From JACCXG01 sp963785755 (GTDB taxonomy: Bacteria > Acidobacteriota > Vicinamibacteria > Vicinamibacterales > 2-12-FULL-66-21): 64,000 nt of DNA. The position numbers and the translations under genes were made by a program. How positions within the stretch are numbered: position 1 is the first letter of the stretch; each line of letters opens with the position of its first letter. The notes beneath the pieces are model-generated. The model was not told where the DNA came from. It did no database searches and saw only the letters and a program-made list of their open reading frames with translations. The stretch is taken from NCBI GenBank assembly GCA_963785755.1, contig CAWAXG010000075.1, forward strand, positions 248,001-312,000. The letters run 5' to 3'. This document shows, piece by piece, positions 25,773-36,658 of this stretch.

Positions 25773-25780
25773 GACGGCTC

Positions 25781-27025
25781 CTATGAAGGCCCGCGATACG
25801 CGGCCTTCAGCAACCTGGCTGCTTCCTCTTCGCTTGCGGCATCGTCTTCGTCGCGGCCGATCCGCTGCGCCACGCGGTACTCGTCGATGGCCAGCTGGCG
25901 GTTGCCCGCCAGGTCCGCCAGCTTGCCGAGCTCGACGTGGGCCCGGCCGCGCAGCCACTCGGGCGCGTCGATGCGCAGCACCGCTCGCAGCTCCGATGCA
26001 GCGCGATCCACCTGCTTCACACCTACCAGCGCCGCGCCGAGCGAGTAGCGCCAGCGCGCCTGCTCGCCGAATGCGCGCGGGCGAGGATCACCGGCGAACT
26101 TCGCGTACCCTTCTTCGAGCGCCGCGAGCGCCTGGCGCGGGCGTCCGGCGCGCAGGTTCGTGCCCGCCTCTTCGAGCCACAGCAGCCTGTTGCGCGGGTA
26201 CTTCCGCCGCAACGCACCGACGACGCGCAACGCATCGTCGTACCGCTGCTCGCGGTTGTAGACGAGGACGAGCATGAAGAGCGCGTTCGTCTGAACGTCG
26301 CTCGGATACGCGGCTGATTCTTCGATCAGCCGCAGGCCCCGCTCGCGCCCGCCGCCGATCCCCGCGATTCCGGCAACCAGCCGCCAGTACACGGGCAAGG
26401 TCGAGACGCCGTAGCGGTACGTGCCGACGACGAAGGCGGCGTCCTTCCGGGCGGGTTCGAGGTCGAGGACACGTTCGTGCTCGGCATACGCGCGCCGGGC
26501 CGCGCGGAAGGCCGCCAGGCTGCGCCCTTCGACGGTGCCGACGTATGAAGCGAGAAAGCTGTGCGCGGCACCGATCTGGAATCTCGCGTCGGCGTCGGCG
26601 GGGTTCTTTCGGAGCCGCTCCTCGGCCAGCGTCAGCGCGCGCTCGATGCGGCTGCGGAACTCCCGATCGAGATCGGGCGACGGCGGCTTTCTCTTGACCG
26701 TGGTGCGTGCCTGGCCGAGGTAGTCCTCGATCGTGACCGCGCCCTGATGAAAGAGCGTGTTGATCCAGAGCGTTGCCGCGATCAGGCGATGCGGCGCCGG
26801 GTCTTCGGGATTGAGCTCACTCGCGGCGCGAAATGCGGCAAGCGCGTCCTCGTGATCCAGGTTGTAGCCGGCTTCGAGGCCGCGCGCCTTCATTCGCGCC
26901 GACTCTGACGCCGTCGCGGCGTTCGCCGCCCCGTCGCTGGAAGTGACGTAACCCGCTGCCGTGAGCGTCGAGATCGTCACCAGGACCGTCGCAATCGCGA
27001 TTCGCCGCCGCGGGAACTTCTGCAT
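25781..27025 (-). CDS. Exported or membrane-anchored TPR protein
   Basis: About 414 residues from ATG 27025 (a GTG codon directly before it could also serve). An N-terminal hydrophobic signal/anchor (IAIATVLVTISTLTAAGYVT) precedes helical repeats across the whole length: DHEDALAAFRAASELNPEDP, RLRKNPADADARFQIGAAHS, AYAEHERVLDLEP, RYDDALRVVGALRRKYPRNR and RAASELRAVLRIDAPEWLRG. No catalytic motif. It is likely a periplasmic protein-binding scaffold in the same transcript as the diheme peroxidase-like gene that follows. Confidence 0.75.
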   Translation of the reverse strand: MQKFPRRRIAIATVLVTISTLTAAGYVTSSDGAANAATASESARMKARGLEAGYNLDHEDALAAFRAASELNPEDPAPHRLIAATLWINTLFHQGAVTIEDYLGQARTTVKRKPPSPDLDREFRSRIERALTLAEERLRKNPADADARFQIGAAHSFLASYVGTVEGRSLAAFRAARRAYAEHERVLDLEPARKDAAFVVGTYRYGVSTLPVYWRLVAGIAGIGGGRERGLRLIEESAAYPSDVQTNALFMLVLVYNREQRYDDALRVVGALRRKYPRNRLLWLEEAGTNLRAGRPRQALAALEEGYAKFAGDPRPRAFGEQARWRYSLGAALVGVKQVDRAASELRAVLRIDAPEWLRGRAHVELGKLADLAGNRQLAIDEYRVAQRIGRDEDDAASEEEAARLLKAAYRGPS

Positions 27026-27162
27026 CACTGGATCGACGATACGGCCCGCGCCCGCGTGAAGTCCTGATGGCCGACTGAAAAGGGATGAATTTCGTGTGAG
27101 CCGCCGCTGACCGGCCGCTGGGAACCTTGACCATCCGCAACGGCGCGTGCTACAAGGCGCGC

Positions 27163-30102
27163 ATGTGGAACCGGTTCCGATACGTCCTGATCACGCTCCT
27201 GCTCCTTGGCTTCTTCGTCATCGCGCAGACCCCTCCGCCCGCAGGGCCCGCCTCGCAATCGGGCGCCACGCCACCGCCCGCGACGCAGGCGCCGCAGGGT
27301 CGAGGCACCTTGTCGTCAACGACGAACGAGGGGGCGGATTTCGCGCCGAAACCGGCGGTCAAGCCGCGGACGCCGGAGGAACAGGCCAGGAGCTTCGTGC
27401 TGCCGCCCGGCTATCGCATGGAGCTCGTGGTTGCGGATCCGGACGTGATCAGTCCGGCAGTGATCAGGTTCGACGGCAACGGGCGCATGTACGTCGCGGA
27501 GTTCACCACCTACATGCGCGATGCCGACGGCAACAATCAGCACACGCCGGAAAGCCGGATCACGAGATTCGAGAGCACCAAGGGAGACGGCATCTACGAC
27601 AAGCGCACGGTGTTCGTCGACAAACTGGTGCTCCCGCGCACGGTCGTGCCGCTCGACGGCAACAGCATCCTGACCAACGAGACCGCCTCGGACGACGTCG
27701 TGAAGTACACCGACACCAACAACGACGGCGTCGCGGACAAGCGCGAACACTTCTATGCCGGCGTCGGACTGGGCCGCGACGGGAACCTGGAGCACGAACA
27801 GGCCGGATTCCTCTGGGGCCTCGACAACTGGATCTACACCACCTACAACGCGTTCAGGTTCCGCTGGACGCCCTCCGGAATCCTGAAGGAGCCCACCGGA
27901 CCGAACAGCGGATCCTGGGGCGTGACCATGGACGATGACGGCAAGATCTGGTTCATCGACGCCGGCGGTGAACGCGGGCCGATGAACTTCCAGGTGCCGA
28001 TCCACTACGGCGCGTATTCAGTGCCCGATCAGTACGAGCCAGGGTTCCACACCGTGTGGCCCGAGGTCGGCCTTGCGGACACCCAGGGCGGAATGGTGCG
28101 GGTTCGCATGCCGGTCGGGCGCCTCAATCACCTGACCGCCGCCTCCGGCGCCGAGGTCGTGCGCGCCCATCGGCTGCCGCCGGACCTGCGCGGCGATCTG
28201 CTGATCACGGAACCGGTCGGACGACTGATCCGCCGCGCGAAGATCGTGAAGAACGAAGGGCTCACGCAGCTGCGCAACGCGTACCCCGGATCGGAGTTCA
28301 TCCTCAGCACCGATCCCTTGTTCCGGCCGATCAACATCACGACTGGCCCCGATGGCGCTGTCTACATCGCCGACATGTACCACGGCATCATCCAGGAGTC
28401 GAACTGGACGCGCCCCGGCTCCTATCTGCGGCGGAAGATCGAGCAGTATCAGCTCGACAAGGTCATCTCCCACGGCCGGATCTGGCGGCTGCGATTCGAC
28501 GGCGTTCCGGCGGTGCCGGCAACGCCGGCCGGTCCGGCCGCGCAGGCGACGCCAGAGATTCCGGCGCAGCCCGCCCAGCCGCTCGACCTGACGCGGCCGC
28601 GGATGCTCGAGGAAACTCCGGCGCAGCTCGTCGCACATTTGGGCCATCAGAACGGGTGGTGGCGCGACACGGCGCAGCAGCTGCTCGTGCTGCGTCAGGA
28701 CAAATCGGTCGTGCCCGCGCTCCAGAACATCGTCAGGACGTCGGACAACCTGGTTGCGCGCTTCCACGCCCTCTGGACGCTCGAAGGACTGGGCGCCCTC
28801 GACGGCGACCTCGTTCGCGCGCAAATGAAAGACAGGAATGCCCGGATGCGCGTGCAGGCCATTCGCGCCAGTGAGACGCTCTACAAGGCCGCCAACCGAT
28901 CCTTCGCCGACGACTACCGTGCGCTCGCCAAAGATGCGGATCCTGATGTCGCGCTTCAGGCTCTCCTGACGGCGAATCTGTTCAAAGTGCCGGACGTCGA
29001 GGCGCTCATCAAGGACACGATGGCAGCGACGAAGGCCCGCGGCGTTCAGGACATCGGCAAGCTGCTGCTCCAGCGAATCGCCAACGCGGCGACCACCGCG
29101 GCGCTCGGATTCTCACCGGAACAGCAGGAACAGCTGAAGGAAGGTGAAACGATCTACCGCAGCCTGTGCTCGACCTGTCACGGAGACGACGGCCGCGGCG
29201 TGGCGATTGCCGGCTCGCAGGCGGCGGGCGCGGCGGCGCCCATGGCGCCAATGATGGGTCCCGCTGTCGCGGGCTCGCCGAGAGTGCAGGGACATCGCGA
29301 CTACGTGATCAAGACGCTGCTGCATGGCATGACGGGGCCCCTTGCCGGGCAGACCTACACGCAGGTCATGCTGCCGATGGGGGCGCAGAACGATCAGTGG
29401 ATCGCGAACATCGCGTCGTTCATCCGGAACAGCTTCGGCAATTCCGCGCCGTTCATCGCGCCGGCGGACGTCGCGCGGGTCCGCGCGGCAACGGCGAACC
29501 GTAAAGCGATGTGGACCTTCGACGAGCTCGATGCGACGCTGCCGCGGCTGCTGCCGGCCGATCCCACCTGGAAGGCGACCGCGAGTCACAACAACGACCG
29601 CGCCGGCAACGGGCTGACGCTTGGCGCCTGGACCACCGACACGCCGCAGGAGCCGGGCATGTGGTTCCAGGTCGAGCTGCCTCAGGCAGCGATGATCGCG
29701 GAAATCCAGTTCGACTCGGGACCGCCCGGAGGACGCGGCGGCGGGCGCGGCGGTGGCGGTGGCCGTGCTGCCGGGACCGGGCGCGCCGGCGGTCGAGGAG
29801 GTGCAGGGGCACCCGCGCAAGCCGGCGCACCGCAGCCGGCTCCTGCCCCGCCCGCCGGTCGATCCATGGCGCCAGTCTTCGGCAGCTATCCGCTCGCGTA
29901 TTCGGTGCAGGTGTCGATGGACGGCAAGACGTGGAGCGCACCGGTCGCTCAGGGCACCGGATCGTCCGCGACGTCGATCGCCACGTTCCGGCCGGTGCAG
30001 GCCAGATTCGTCAAAGTCACACAGACCGACAAGGGGGAGAACGCTCCGCCGTGGTCGGTGTTGAACTTCCGGGTTTACACGGCGCGGTCGTCGTCCAAGT
30101 AG
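27163..30102 (+). CDS. Large secreted propeller-HEAT-cytochrome c-discoidin fusion (PVC-type heme protein)
   Basis: 979 residues from the internal Met at 27163, whose first helix (MWNRFRYVLITLLLLGFFVI) is an export signal. Domain order: a beta-propeller dehydrogenase-like domain (about 80-460; FVLPPGYRMELVVADPDVIS, DGNGRMYVAEFTTYMRDADG, FRPINITTGPDGAVYIADMY); a HEAT-like helical region (about 490-640); a c-type cytochrome with CSTCH (669-673) and a MLPMG Met-ligand segment; then an F5/8-type (discoidin) region split by a long Gly/Arg insert (GGRGGGRGGGGGRAAG). Such fusions are typical of Planctomycetes and Acidobacteria and are linked to extracellular polysaccharide oxidation. The substrate is unknown. 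Confidence 0.85.
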   Translation: MWNRFRYVLITLLLLGFFVIAQTPPPAGPASQSGATPPPATQAPQGRGTLSSTTNEGADFAPKPAVKPRTPEEQARSFVLPPGYRMELVVADPDVISPAVIRFDGNGRMYVAEFTTYMRDADGNNQHTPESRITRFESTKGDGIYDKRTVFVDKLVLPRTVVPLDGNSILTNETASDDVVKYTDTNNDGVADKREHFYAGVGLGRDGNLEHEQAGFLWGLDNWIYTTYNAFRFRWTPSGILKEPTGPNSGSWGVTMDDDGKIWFIDAGGERGPMNFQVPIHYGAYSVPDQYEPGFHTVWPEVGLADTQGGMVRVRMPVGRLNHLTAASGAEVVRAHRLPPDLRGDLLITEPVGRLIRRAKIVKNEGLTQLRNAYPGSEFILSTDPLFRPINITTGPDGAVYIADMYHGIIQESNWTRPGSYLRRKIEQYQLDKVISHGRIWRLRFDGVPAVPATPAGPAAQATPEIPAQPAQPLDLTRPRMLEETPAQLVAHLGHQNGWWRDTAQQLLVLRQDKSVVPALQNIVRTSDNLVARFHALWTLEGLGALDGDLVRAQMKDRNARMRVQAIRASETLYKAANRSFADDYRALAKDADPDVALQALLTANLFKVPDVEALIKDTMAATKARGVQDIGKLLLQRIANAATTAALGFSPEQQEQLKEGETIYRSLCSTCHGDDGRGVAIAGSQAAGAAAPMAPMMGPAVAGSPRVQGHRDYVIKTLLHGMTGPLAGQTYTQVMLPMGAQNDQWIANIASFIRNSFGNSAPFIAPADVARVRAATANRKAMWTFDELDATLPRLLPADPTWKATASHNNDRAGNGLTLGAWTTDTPQEPGMWFQVELPQAAMIAEIQFDSGPPGGRGGGRGGGGGRAAGTGRAGGRGGAGAPAQAGAPQPAPAPPAGRSMAPVFGSYPLAYSVQVSMDGKTWSAPVAQGTGSSATSIATFRPVQARFVKVTQTDKGENAPPWSVLNFRVYTARSSSK

Positions 30103-30140
30103 GCCGCTAGCGATCCGATCGCGAAGAGGGTCCCCTGAAT

Positions 30141-30336
30141 GTGTCAACTCCCAACCTCCAACTACCCGCCTCCGCGCGCACGGATCGACGCGCGCTACGG
30201 CGAGGCCTCGCCAGAGCTCGTCGCCTTCAAACGCAGCCGACGAGCGGCGGCGGGCAACTTCCAAAACGCTCTCGGTCGATCGGCTCTGAGTTCCTTGGAA
30301 GTTGGGAGTTGGAATTTGGAAGTTGACCGTTGTCAC
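30141..30336. repeat. Intergenic repeat element, second copy of the 24.0-kb type
   Basis: Ends: GTGTCAACTCCCAACCTCCA (from 30141) and GTTGGGAGTTGGAATTTGGA followed by AGTTGAC (30301-30327) form imperfect terminal inverted repeats of 7-base units. The core shares CGCGCTACGGCGAG and CGCCAGAGC with the 24.0-kb element. An inner perfect inverted repeat, CAACTTCCAA (30255-30264) and TTGGAAGTTG (30295-30304), encloses 30 bases. It occupies almost the whole gap between two convergent genes, so it may double as a terminator. Confidence 0.85.
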
Positions 30337-30346
30337 AGCTTCGTTT

Positions 30347-31888
30347 TCAGCGTCCTGACTGGCCGTCTGAGTCCAGGAACCGGCGGGCGATCGACGCCGG
30401 ATCCTCGCGGCCGGCATCGGCGGCGTGATTCATGGCGCGCATCTCATCCGCCGAGATCCGGTTCGCGAGCGTCTCGAGCGCGCGGCGGATCTCGGGATGA
30501 CGGAGCAACGTGTCGGCCCGCGCCACAGGCACGGCGTCGTAGGGCGGGAAATATCTTCGATTGTCCTCGAGCGCCACCAGGTCCAGCGCGCTGATCAGGC
30601 CGGCCGTGGCATCGCCGGCGATGAGATCCACCTGACCTGAGGCGAGCGCCCGGTAGGTCAACGTCAGATCCATGACCCGCGGCGGCTCGGCGAATCGCAG
30701 GCCGTAGGCCTTGGCCAGTCCCTGGTAGCCATCGGGCCTCTCGAGAAATTCATAGCCGAACCCCGCACGCCACCGCGGGGCTTCCCGCGCCGCATCGTCG
30801 ATCGTCCGCAGGTTCAGGCTGCGGGCATCGCGCCCTCGCACCAGAATCGCAAACGTGTTGTTGAACCCGAGCGGGCTGAGCGCGGCGCGGCCGCTCCGCG
30901 CGTACGCATCACGAACAGTGGAGAGTACGGCCGTGGGATCCGTGGACAGCGGGCGATGGAAGACCGCCGTCAGGGCCGTCCCCGTGTACTCGACGTACAC
31001 GTCGATGTCGCCGCTCGCGAGCGCGCGTTCGCAGATCAGCGTTCCACCGAGATTCAATCGTCGATCGACGGCCAGTCCCGTCTGCCGTTCGATCGTCTGC
31101 GCGACGATTTCTCCAAGGACGATTTGCTCGGTGAAGTTCTTCGACCCGACGACGATTGCTGAGCGTCTCAGAGTGGCCTGCACACCGCTCCACACCAGAA
31201 CAGCGGCTGCCACCGTCGCGATCGCCACCACCGGCGCGAGCCGGGGCCGCGATCGCCGTCTCGCCGTGAGCTGACGTTCCAGCCAGAGCAGACTTCCGTC
31301 CACGGCCAGCGCCAGCGCGGCGGCGGGGATCGCACCGGCCAGGATCACCGTCGAATCGACCATCGACAGGCCGCGATAGATGTACTCGCCCAGCCCGCCG
31401 GCGCCGATCGCCGCGGCGATCGTGGCGGAGCCGACGCCGACGACGCCGGCGACGCGGACCCCGGCAACGATCGACGGCAGCGCGAGCGGCACCTCGACCA
31501 GCCGCAGCAGTTCGCGCCGCGTCATCCCCATGGCGATGCCGGCATCCCGAATCGAACGGTCGATTCCGTTCAATCCGGCGATCGTCGTGCGCACGATCGG
31601 CAGCAGACCGTAGAGAATCAGGACCACGATCGCGGTGCGCGGTCCGACGCCGCCGACGAGCGGCAAGGGCAGCAGAAAGCCGAACATCGCCAGGCTCGGA
31701 ATCGTCTGGACGAGATTCGCAAAGCCGACGAGCGGCGCGGTCAGCCGCGGCCGCCGCGCCGCGAAGATCCCGAGCGGGACGCCGATCGCAACCGCAATCA
31801 GCGTGGAGACCGCGACCAGCAGCACGTGCTGACCGACCAGGGTCGCGAGCTCCGCGCGATGCGACGACCAGAACTCGAGGACCCTCAT
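30347..31888 (-). CDS. ABC importer permease fused to substrate-binding domain (OpuC/EgtU type)
   Basis: 513 residues. Residues 1-210 are a BPD-type permease with about six helices and an EAA-like loop (GIDRSIRDAGIAMGMTRREL). After one more helix, residues about 245-505 form an OpuAC-type binding domain starting at AIVVGSKNFTEQIVLGEIVA, with GDIDVYVEYTGTALTAVF and SGQVDLIAGDATAGLISALD. This permease-receptor fusion occurs in choline/betaine importers and in the ergothioneine importer EgtU of Helicobacter and streptococci. Ligand-pocket residues were not compared, so the substrate is open. The start overlaps the ATPase stop (ATGA). Confidence 0.88.
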   Translation of the reverse strand: MRVLEFWSSHRAELATLVGQHVLLVAVSTLIAVAIGVPLGIFAARRPRLTAPLVGFANLVQTIPSLAMFGFLLPLPLVGGVGPRTAIVVLILYGLLPIVRTTIAGLNGIDRSIRDAGIAMGMTRRELLRLVEVPLALPSIVAGVRVAGVVGVGSATIAAAIGAGGLGEYIYRGLSMVDSTVILAGAIPAAALALAVDGSLLWLERQLTARRRSRPRLAPVVAIATVAAAVLVWSGVQATLRRSAIVVGSKNFTEQIVLGEIVAQTIERQTGLAVDRRLNLGGTLICERALASGDIDVYVEYTGTALTAVFHRPLSTDPTAVLSTVRDAYARSGRAALSPLGFNNTFAILVRGRDARSLNLRTIDDAAREAPRWRAGFGYEFLERPDGYQGLAKAYGLRFAEPPRVMDLTLTYRALASGQVDLIAGDATAGLISALDLVALEDNRRYFPPYDAVPVARADTLLRHPEIRRALETLANRISADEMRAMNHAADAGREDPASIARRFLDSDGQSGR

Positions 31889-32640
31889 GAAGAGGGATCC
31901 GCTTTCGGCCGTACGGTCACCGCATCGAGCATCCGGCGCACCCGCGGGTCATCCGACTCGAGGATCTGTGCAGGCGGCGCATTCGCCACGACCGCGCCCT
32001 GATCGAGCACGACCACACGATCCGCCAGGGACAGCGCCTCGGCCATGTCGTGGGTAACGATGATGACGGTCTTGCGCAGGCGATCCTGAATGCGCCGGAA
32101 CTCCTGCTGGAGCTCCGCCCGCGTCACCGGATCGAGTGCGCCGAACGGCTCGTCCATCAGGAGGACGCGGGGGTCTGCGGCGAGGGCACGCGCCACGCCC
32201 ACGCGCTGCCGCTGTCCGCCTGACAATTGATCGGGCCAGCGATCCCTGTACTCGGATGCCGGCAGATCGACGAGGTCCAGCAGCTCGGCCACGCGCGCCT
32301 CGATGCGTGACCTCGGCCAGCCTTCGAGCCTGGGCACGACCCCGACATTGCCCGCGACCGTCATGTGCGGGAACAGGCCGACCTCCTGAATCACGTACCC
32401 GATCGATCGCCGCAAACGTATCGGATCCCAATCGCGCGTGTCCTTGCCTTCGACCAGGACGTGGCCGGCATCCGGCAGCACCAGCCGGTTCACGAGCTTC
32501 AGCATCGTCGTCTTGCCGGCGCCGCTCCTGCCGACCAGCGCGACGACTTCTCCGGGTTCGACCGTCAGCGTGAAGCGGTCGAAGATGCGCGGGCCGGCCG
32601 CAGGGGCGTAGGAAACGTTCTGAAACTCGATCGCGGGCAT
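31885..32640 (-). CDS. ABC transporter ATP-binding protein (OpuCA/EgtV type)
   Basis: 251 residues from ATG 32640; the frame runs upstream to 32880 but without a start signal. Complete nucleotide-binding domain: Walker A GRSGAGKTT, Q-loop YVIQEVGLFPH, signature LSGGQRQRVGVARAL, Walker B VLLMDEPFGALDP and H-loop VIIVTHDMAEA. No C-terminal CBS domains, unlike OpuCA of Bacillus. It partners the fused permease-receptor encoded directly downstream, the two overlapping by four bases. Confidence 0.93.
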   Translation of the reverse strand: MPAIEFQNVSYAPAAGPRIFDRFTLTVEPGEVVALVGRSGAGKTTMLKLVNRLVLPDAGHVLVEGKDTRDWDPIRLRRSIGYVIQEVGLFPHMTVAGNVGVVPRLEGWPRSRIEARVAELLDLVDLPASEYRDRWPDQLSGGQRQRVGVARALAADPRVLLMDEPFGALDPVTRAELQQEFRRIQDRLRKTVIIVTHDMAEALSLADRVVVLDQGAVVANAPPAQILESDDPRVRRMLDAVTVRPKADPSS

Positions 32641-32656
32641 GATGGTGTCATCGGCA

Positions 32657-32682
32657 GAATTGCCTAGATTGCCGGAATTGCC
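32657..32682. repeat. Three close copies of GA(A)TTGCC
   Basis: GAATTGCC (32657-32664), GATTGCC (32667-32673), GAATTGCC (32675-32682) in the divergent gap between the ABC ATPase and the DUF1080 gene. Period 8-10. It could be a small operator cluster or another short intergenic tandem repeat like those at 18.4 and 22.8 kb. Confidence 0.5.
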
Positions 32683-32741
32683 AACATTATCCTGTAGCGC
32701 AGGTTCGCAACTCTTGACGAACCGCCAATACAGGAGACGAG

Positions 32742-33659
32742 ATGCACCAGCAACCGCGCCGCTATCGAACTCACTGGGGAGCCGCCGCTGTTGCGCTGGC
32801 GAGCGTCTGGGCGCTCGGCAGCGTCGACTGGCTGCGCGTGAGCGCCCAGCAGCCGGCGTCCCCGACGCAGCAAGGATCAACGCCGCCGGCCAGTCAGCCG
32901 GCCGCCACCCAGGCCAAGCCTGGTGAGCTCGGGTACACCGATACGCCGTTGATTCCCGGACAGAAATGGAAAGTGCACGACGTCAGCCGCCCCGCTCCGA
33001 CCCTGGTGACGCCCGGCGCCACCTCGATGGCTGCGCCATCGGATGCCATCGTGCTCTTCGACGGCAAGGATCTCGCGAAATGGGCGCAGCGCGGCCCGAA
33101 CAACGAGAACGTCGAGTCGAAGTGGCCGGTCCGCGACGGGTACTTCGAGACCGGCGCGAAGACCGGATCGATGTTCACGCGCGAAAGCTTCGGCGACGTC
33201 CAGCTCCACGTCGAATGGTCCGCGCCTCCCGCGGTCTCGGGGACGAGTCAGGGACGCGGGAACAGCGGCGTGATTCTGATGGGCAGGTACGAGGTACAGG
33301 TGCTGGACATGTACAACAACAAGACCTACGCCGACGGCGGCGCGGCTTCGCTCTACGGGCAATGGCCGCCGCTCGTCAGCGCACCCAGACCGCCGGGCGA
33401 GTGGCAGACCTACGACATCATCTTCGAGGCGCCGAAGTTCGAGGGCGATAAGCTGGTCAAGCCGGCGTTCGCGACCGTGTTCTGGAACGGCGTGCTCGCG
33501 CACCACCGGCAGGAGCTTCAGGGGCCGACGTCGCACCGCAATGCTCCGAAGTACGTGCCGCATGCGGCCGAGCTCCCGCTCACGCTGCAGGATCACAGTA
33601 ATCCGGTTCGCTACCGGAACATCTGGATACGCCGGTTGAAGGGCTATCCGGAGTCATAA
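32742..33659 (+). CDS. Secreted DUF1080 protein (3-keto-disaccharide hydrolase-like)
   Basis: 305 residues with GGAGACG before ATG 32742. A signal peptide (WGAAAVALASVWALGSVDWL, then cleavage near SAQQ) and a Gln/Pro/Ala linker precede the jelly-roll DUF1080 domain: DAIVLFDGKDLAKWAQRG, WPVRDGYFETGAKTGSMFTR, FGDVQLHVEWSAP, GNSGVILMGRYEVQVLDMYN, LPLTLQDHSNPVRYRNIWIR. Members act on glycans and some hydrolyse 3-keto sugars. With the quinoprotein, cytochromes and TIM-barrel protein nearby, it fits an extracytoplasmic oxidise-then-cleave route for saccharides. Confidence 0.88.
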   Translation: MHQQPRRYRTHWGAAAVALASVWALGSVDWLRVSAQQPASPTQQGSTPPASQPAATQAKPGELGYTDTPLIPGQKWKVHDVSRPAPTLVTPGATSMAAPSDAIVLFDGKDLAKWAQRGPNNENVESKWPVRDGYFETGAKTGSMFTRESFGDVQLHVEWSAPPAVSGTSQGRGNSGVILMGRYEVQVLDMYNNKTYADGGAASLYGQWPPLVSAPRPPGEWQTYDIIFEAPKFEGDKLVKPAFATVFWNGVLAHHRQELQGPTSHRNAPKYVPHAAELPLTLQDHSNPVRYRNIWIRRLKGYPES

Positions 33660-33760
33660 CGCGCGCACGCCCGCGGTTATCGCCGGATGGAACCGACAGC
33701 TCGAGCATACGGTGCCGGTCACTCTCGCGATATCGGAAGATGGCGGCCCTGAGGAGACAG

Positions 33761-33794
33761 AAAAAGCAACGGCGGGGCAAAAGCCCCGCCGTTG
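33761..33794 (-). terminator. Strong intrinsic terminator
   Basis: Perfect 12-base stem CAACGGCGGGGC (33767-33778) and GCCCCGCCGTTG (33783-33794) with an AAAA loop. Read on the minus strand it is followed by CTTTTT, giving the U-tract. It lies 38 bases past the stop of the leftward radical SAM gene. On the plus strand the loop and stem could also stop the DUF1080 transcript, less efficiently. Confidence 0.85.
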
Positions 33795-33831
33795 GTGTCC
33801 TGGCGACGAAATCGGCGAACGGCCGCTGCGC

Positions 33832-35922
<2,091 letters not shown>

Positions 35923-36052
35923 GAAATCGACAATAGCGGTTTTTGTAGCGGCAGAGGTGCCGAAATCGGGCTAAGTGGCATCAACCGGGGGTGAACGGGC
36001 AGAAACCGGCCTCAGAAGGCACGATCCGCTGAGCCGGATTGCTGGTAAATCC

Positions 36053-36658
36053 TTACGCTTGTGCCGTTTGGGGTCGATACCGGCCGTGAGTCCGAAACCG
36101 CCACAGCACGCGGAACCCGAGCAGCACCGCCAGGATCGCCGCATAGTAGACAGGCTCCCCCAGGACGACCTTCACCTTCCAGATGAAGTGGAGGCACGCC
36201 GACATCGCGCTGAAGTACACGAGCCGGTGGAGCAGCTGCCAGCGCCTGCCGAGGCGTCGAATCCACCCCTTGGTCGAGGTCAGCGCCAGCGGCACCATCA
36301 GCGCGAACGCCACCATGCCGGCGGTGATGAACGGGCGCTTGACGATATCGGCCACGACCTCGCCCAGGGCGAAGAACCGATCGAACGCGATGTAGCTCGC
36401 CAGGTGGACGGTCGCGTAGAAAAACGCGAAGAGGCCGAGCATGCGGCGGTACTGAATCAGGACATTCCAGCCGGTCAGCCGGCGGACCGGAGTGATGGCC
36501 AGGGTGATCAGCAGGAAGCGCAGCGCCCAGATGCCGGTCGTCAGGATGATGTCTTCAGCAGGGTTGGCGCTCGTGCGGCCGGTCAGCACGATGAAGATCA
36601 GCCCGGCAAGCGGCGTCAAGGCGGCGATGAAGACGACGACCTTGGCCAGCCTGCGCAT
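36053..36658 (-). CDS. msrQ: MsrQ (YedZ) heme-binding membrane subunit
   Basis: 201 residues with five or six helices of the ferric-reductase-like fold. Likely heme histidines are in FYATVHLASYIAFD, LLHRLVYFSAMSACLHFIW. It opens with RRLAKVVVFIAALTPLAGLI and ends in a short basic tail. MsrQ passes electrons from the quinone pool to the periplasmic molybdenum enzyme MsrP for repair of oxidised methionines. The ATG follows the msrP stop directly (TGAATG), as in the canonical operon. Confidence 0.9.
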   Translation of the reverse strand: MRRLAKVVVFIAALTPLAGLIFIVLTGRTSANPAEDIILTTGIWALRFLLITLAITPVRRLTGWNVLIQYRRMLGLFAFFYATVHLASYIAFDRFFALGEVVADIVKRPFITAGMVAFALMVPLALTSTKGWIRRLGRRWQLLHRLVYFSAMSACLHFIWKVKVVLGEPVYYAAILAVLLGFRVLWRFRTHGRYRPQTAQA

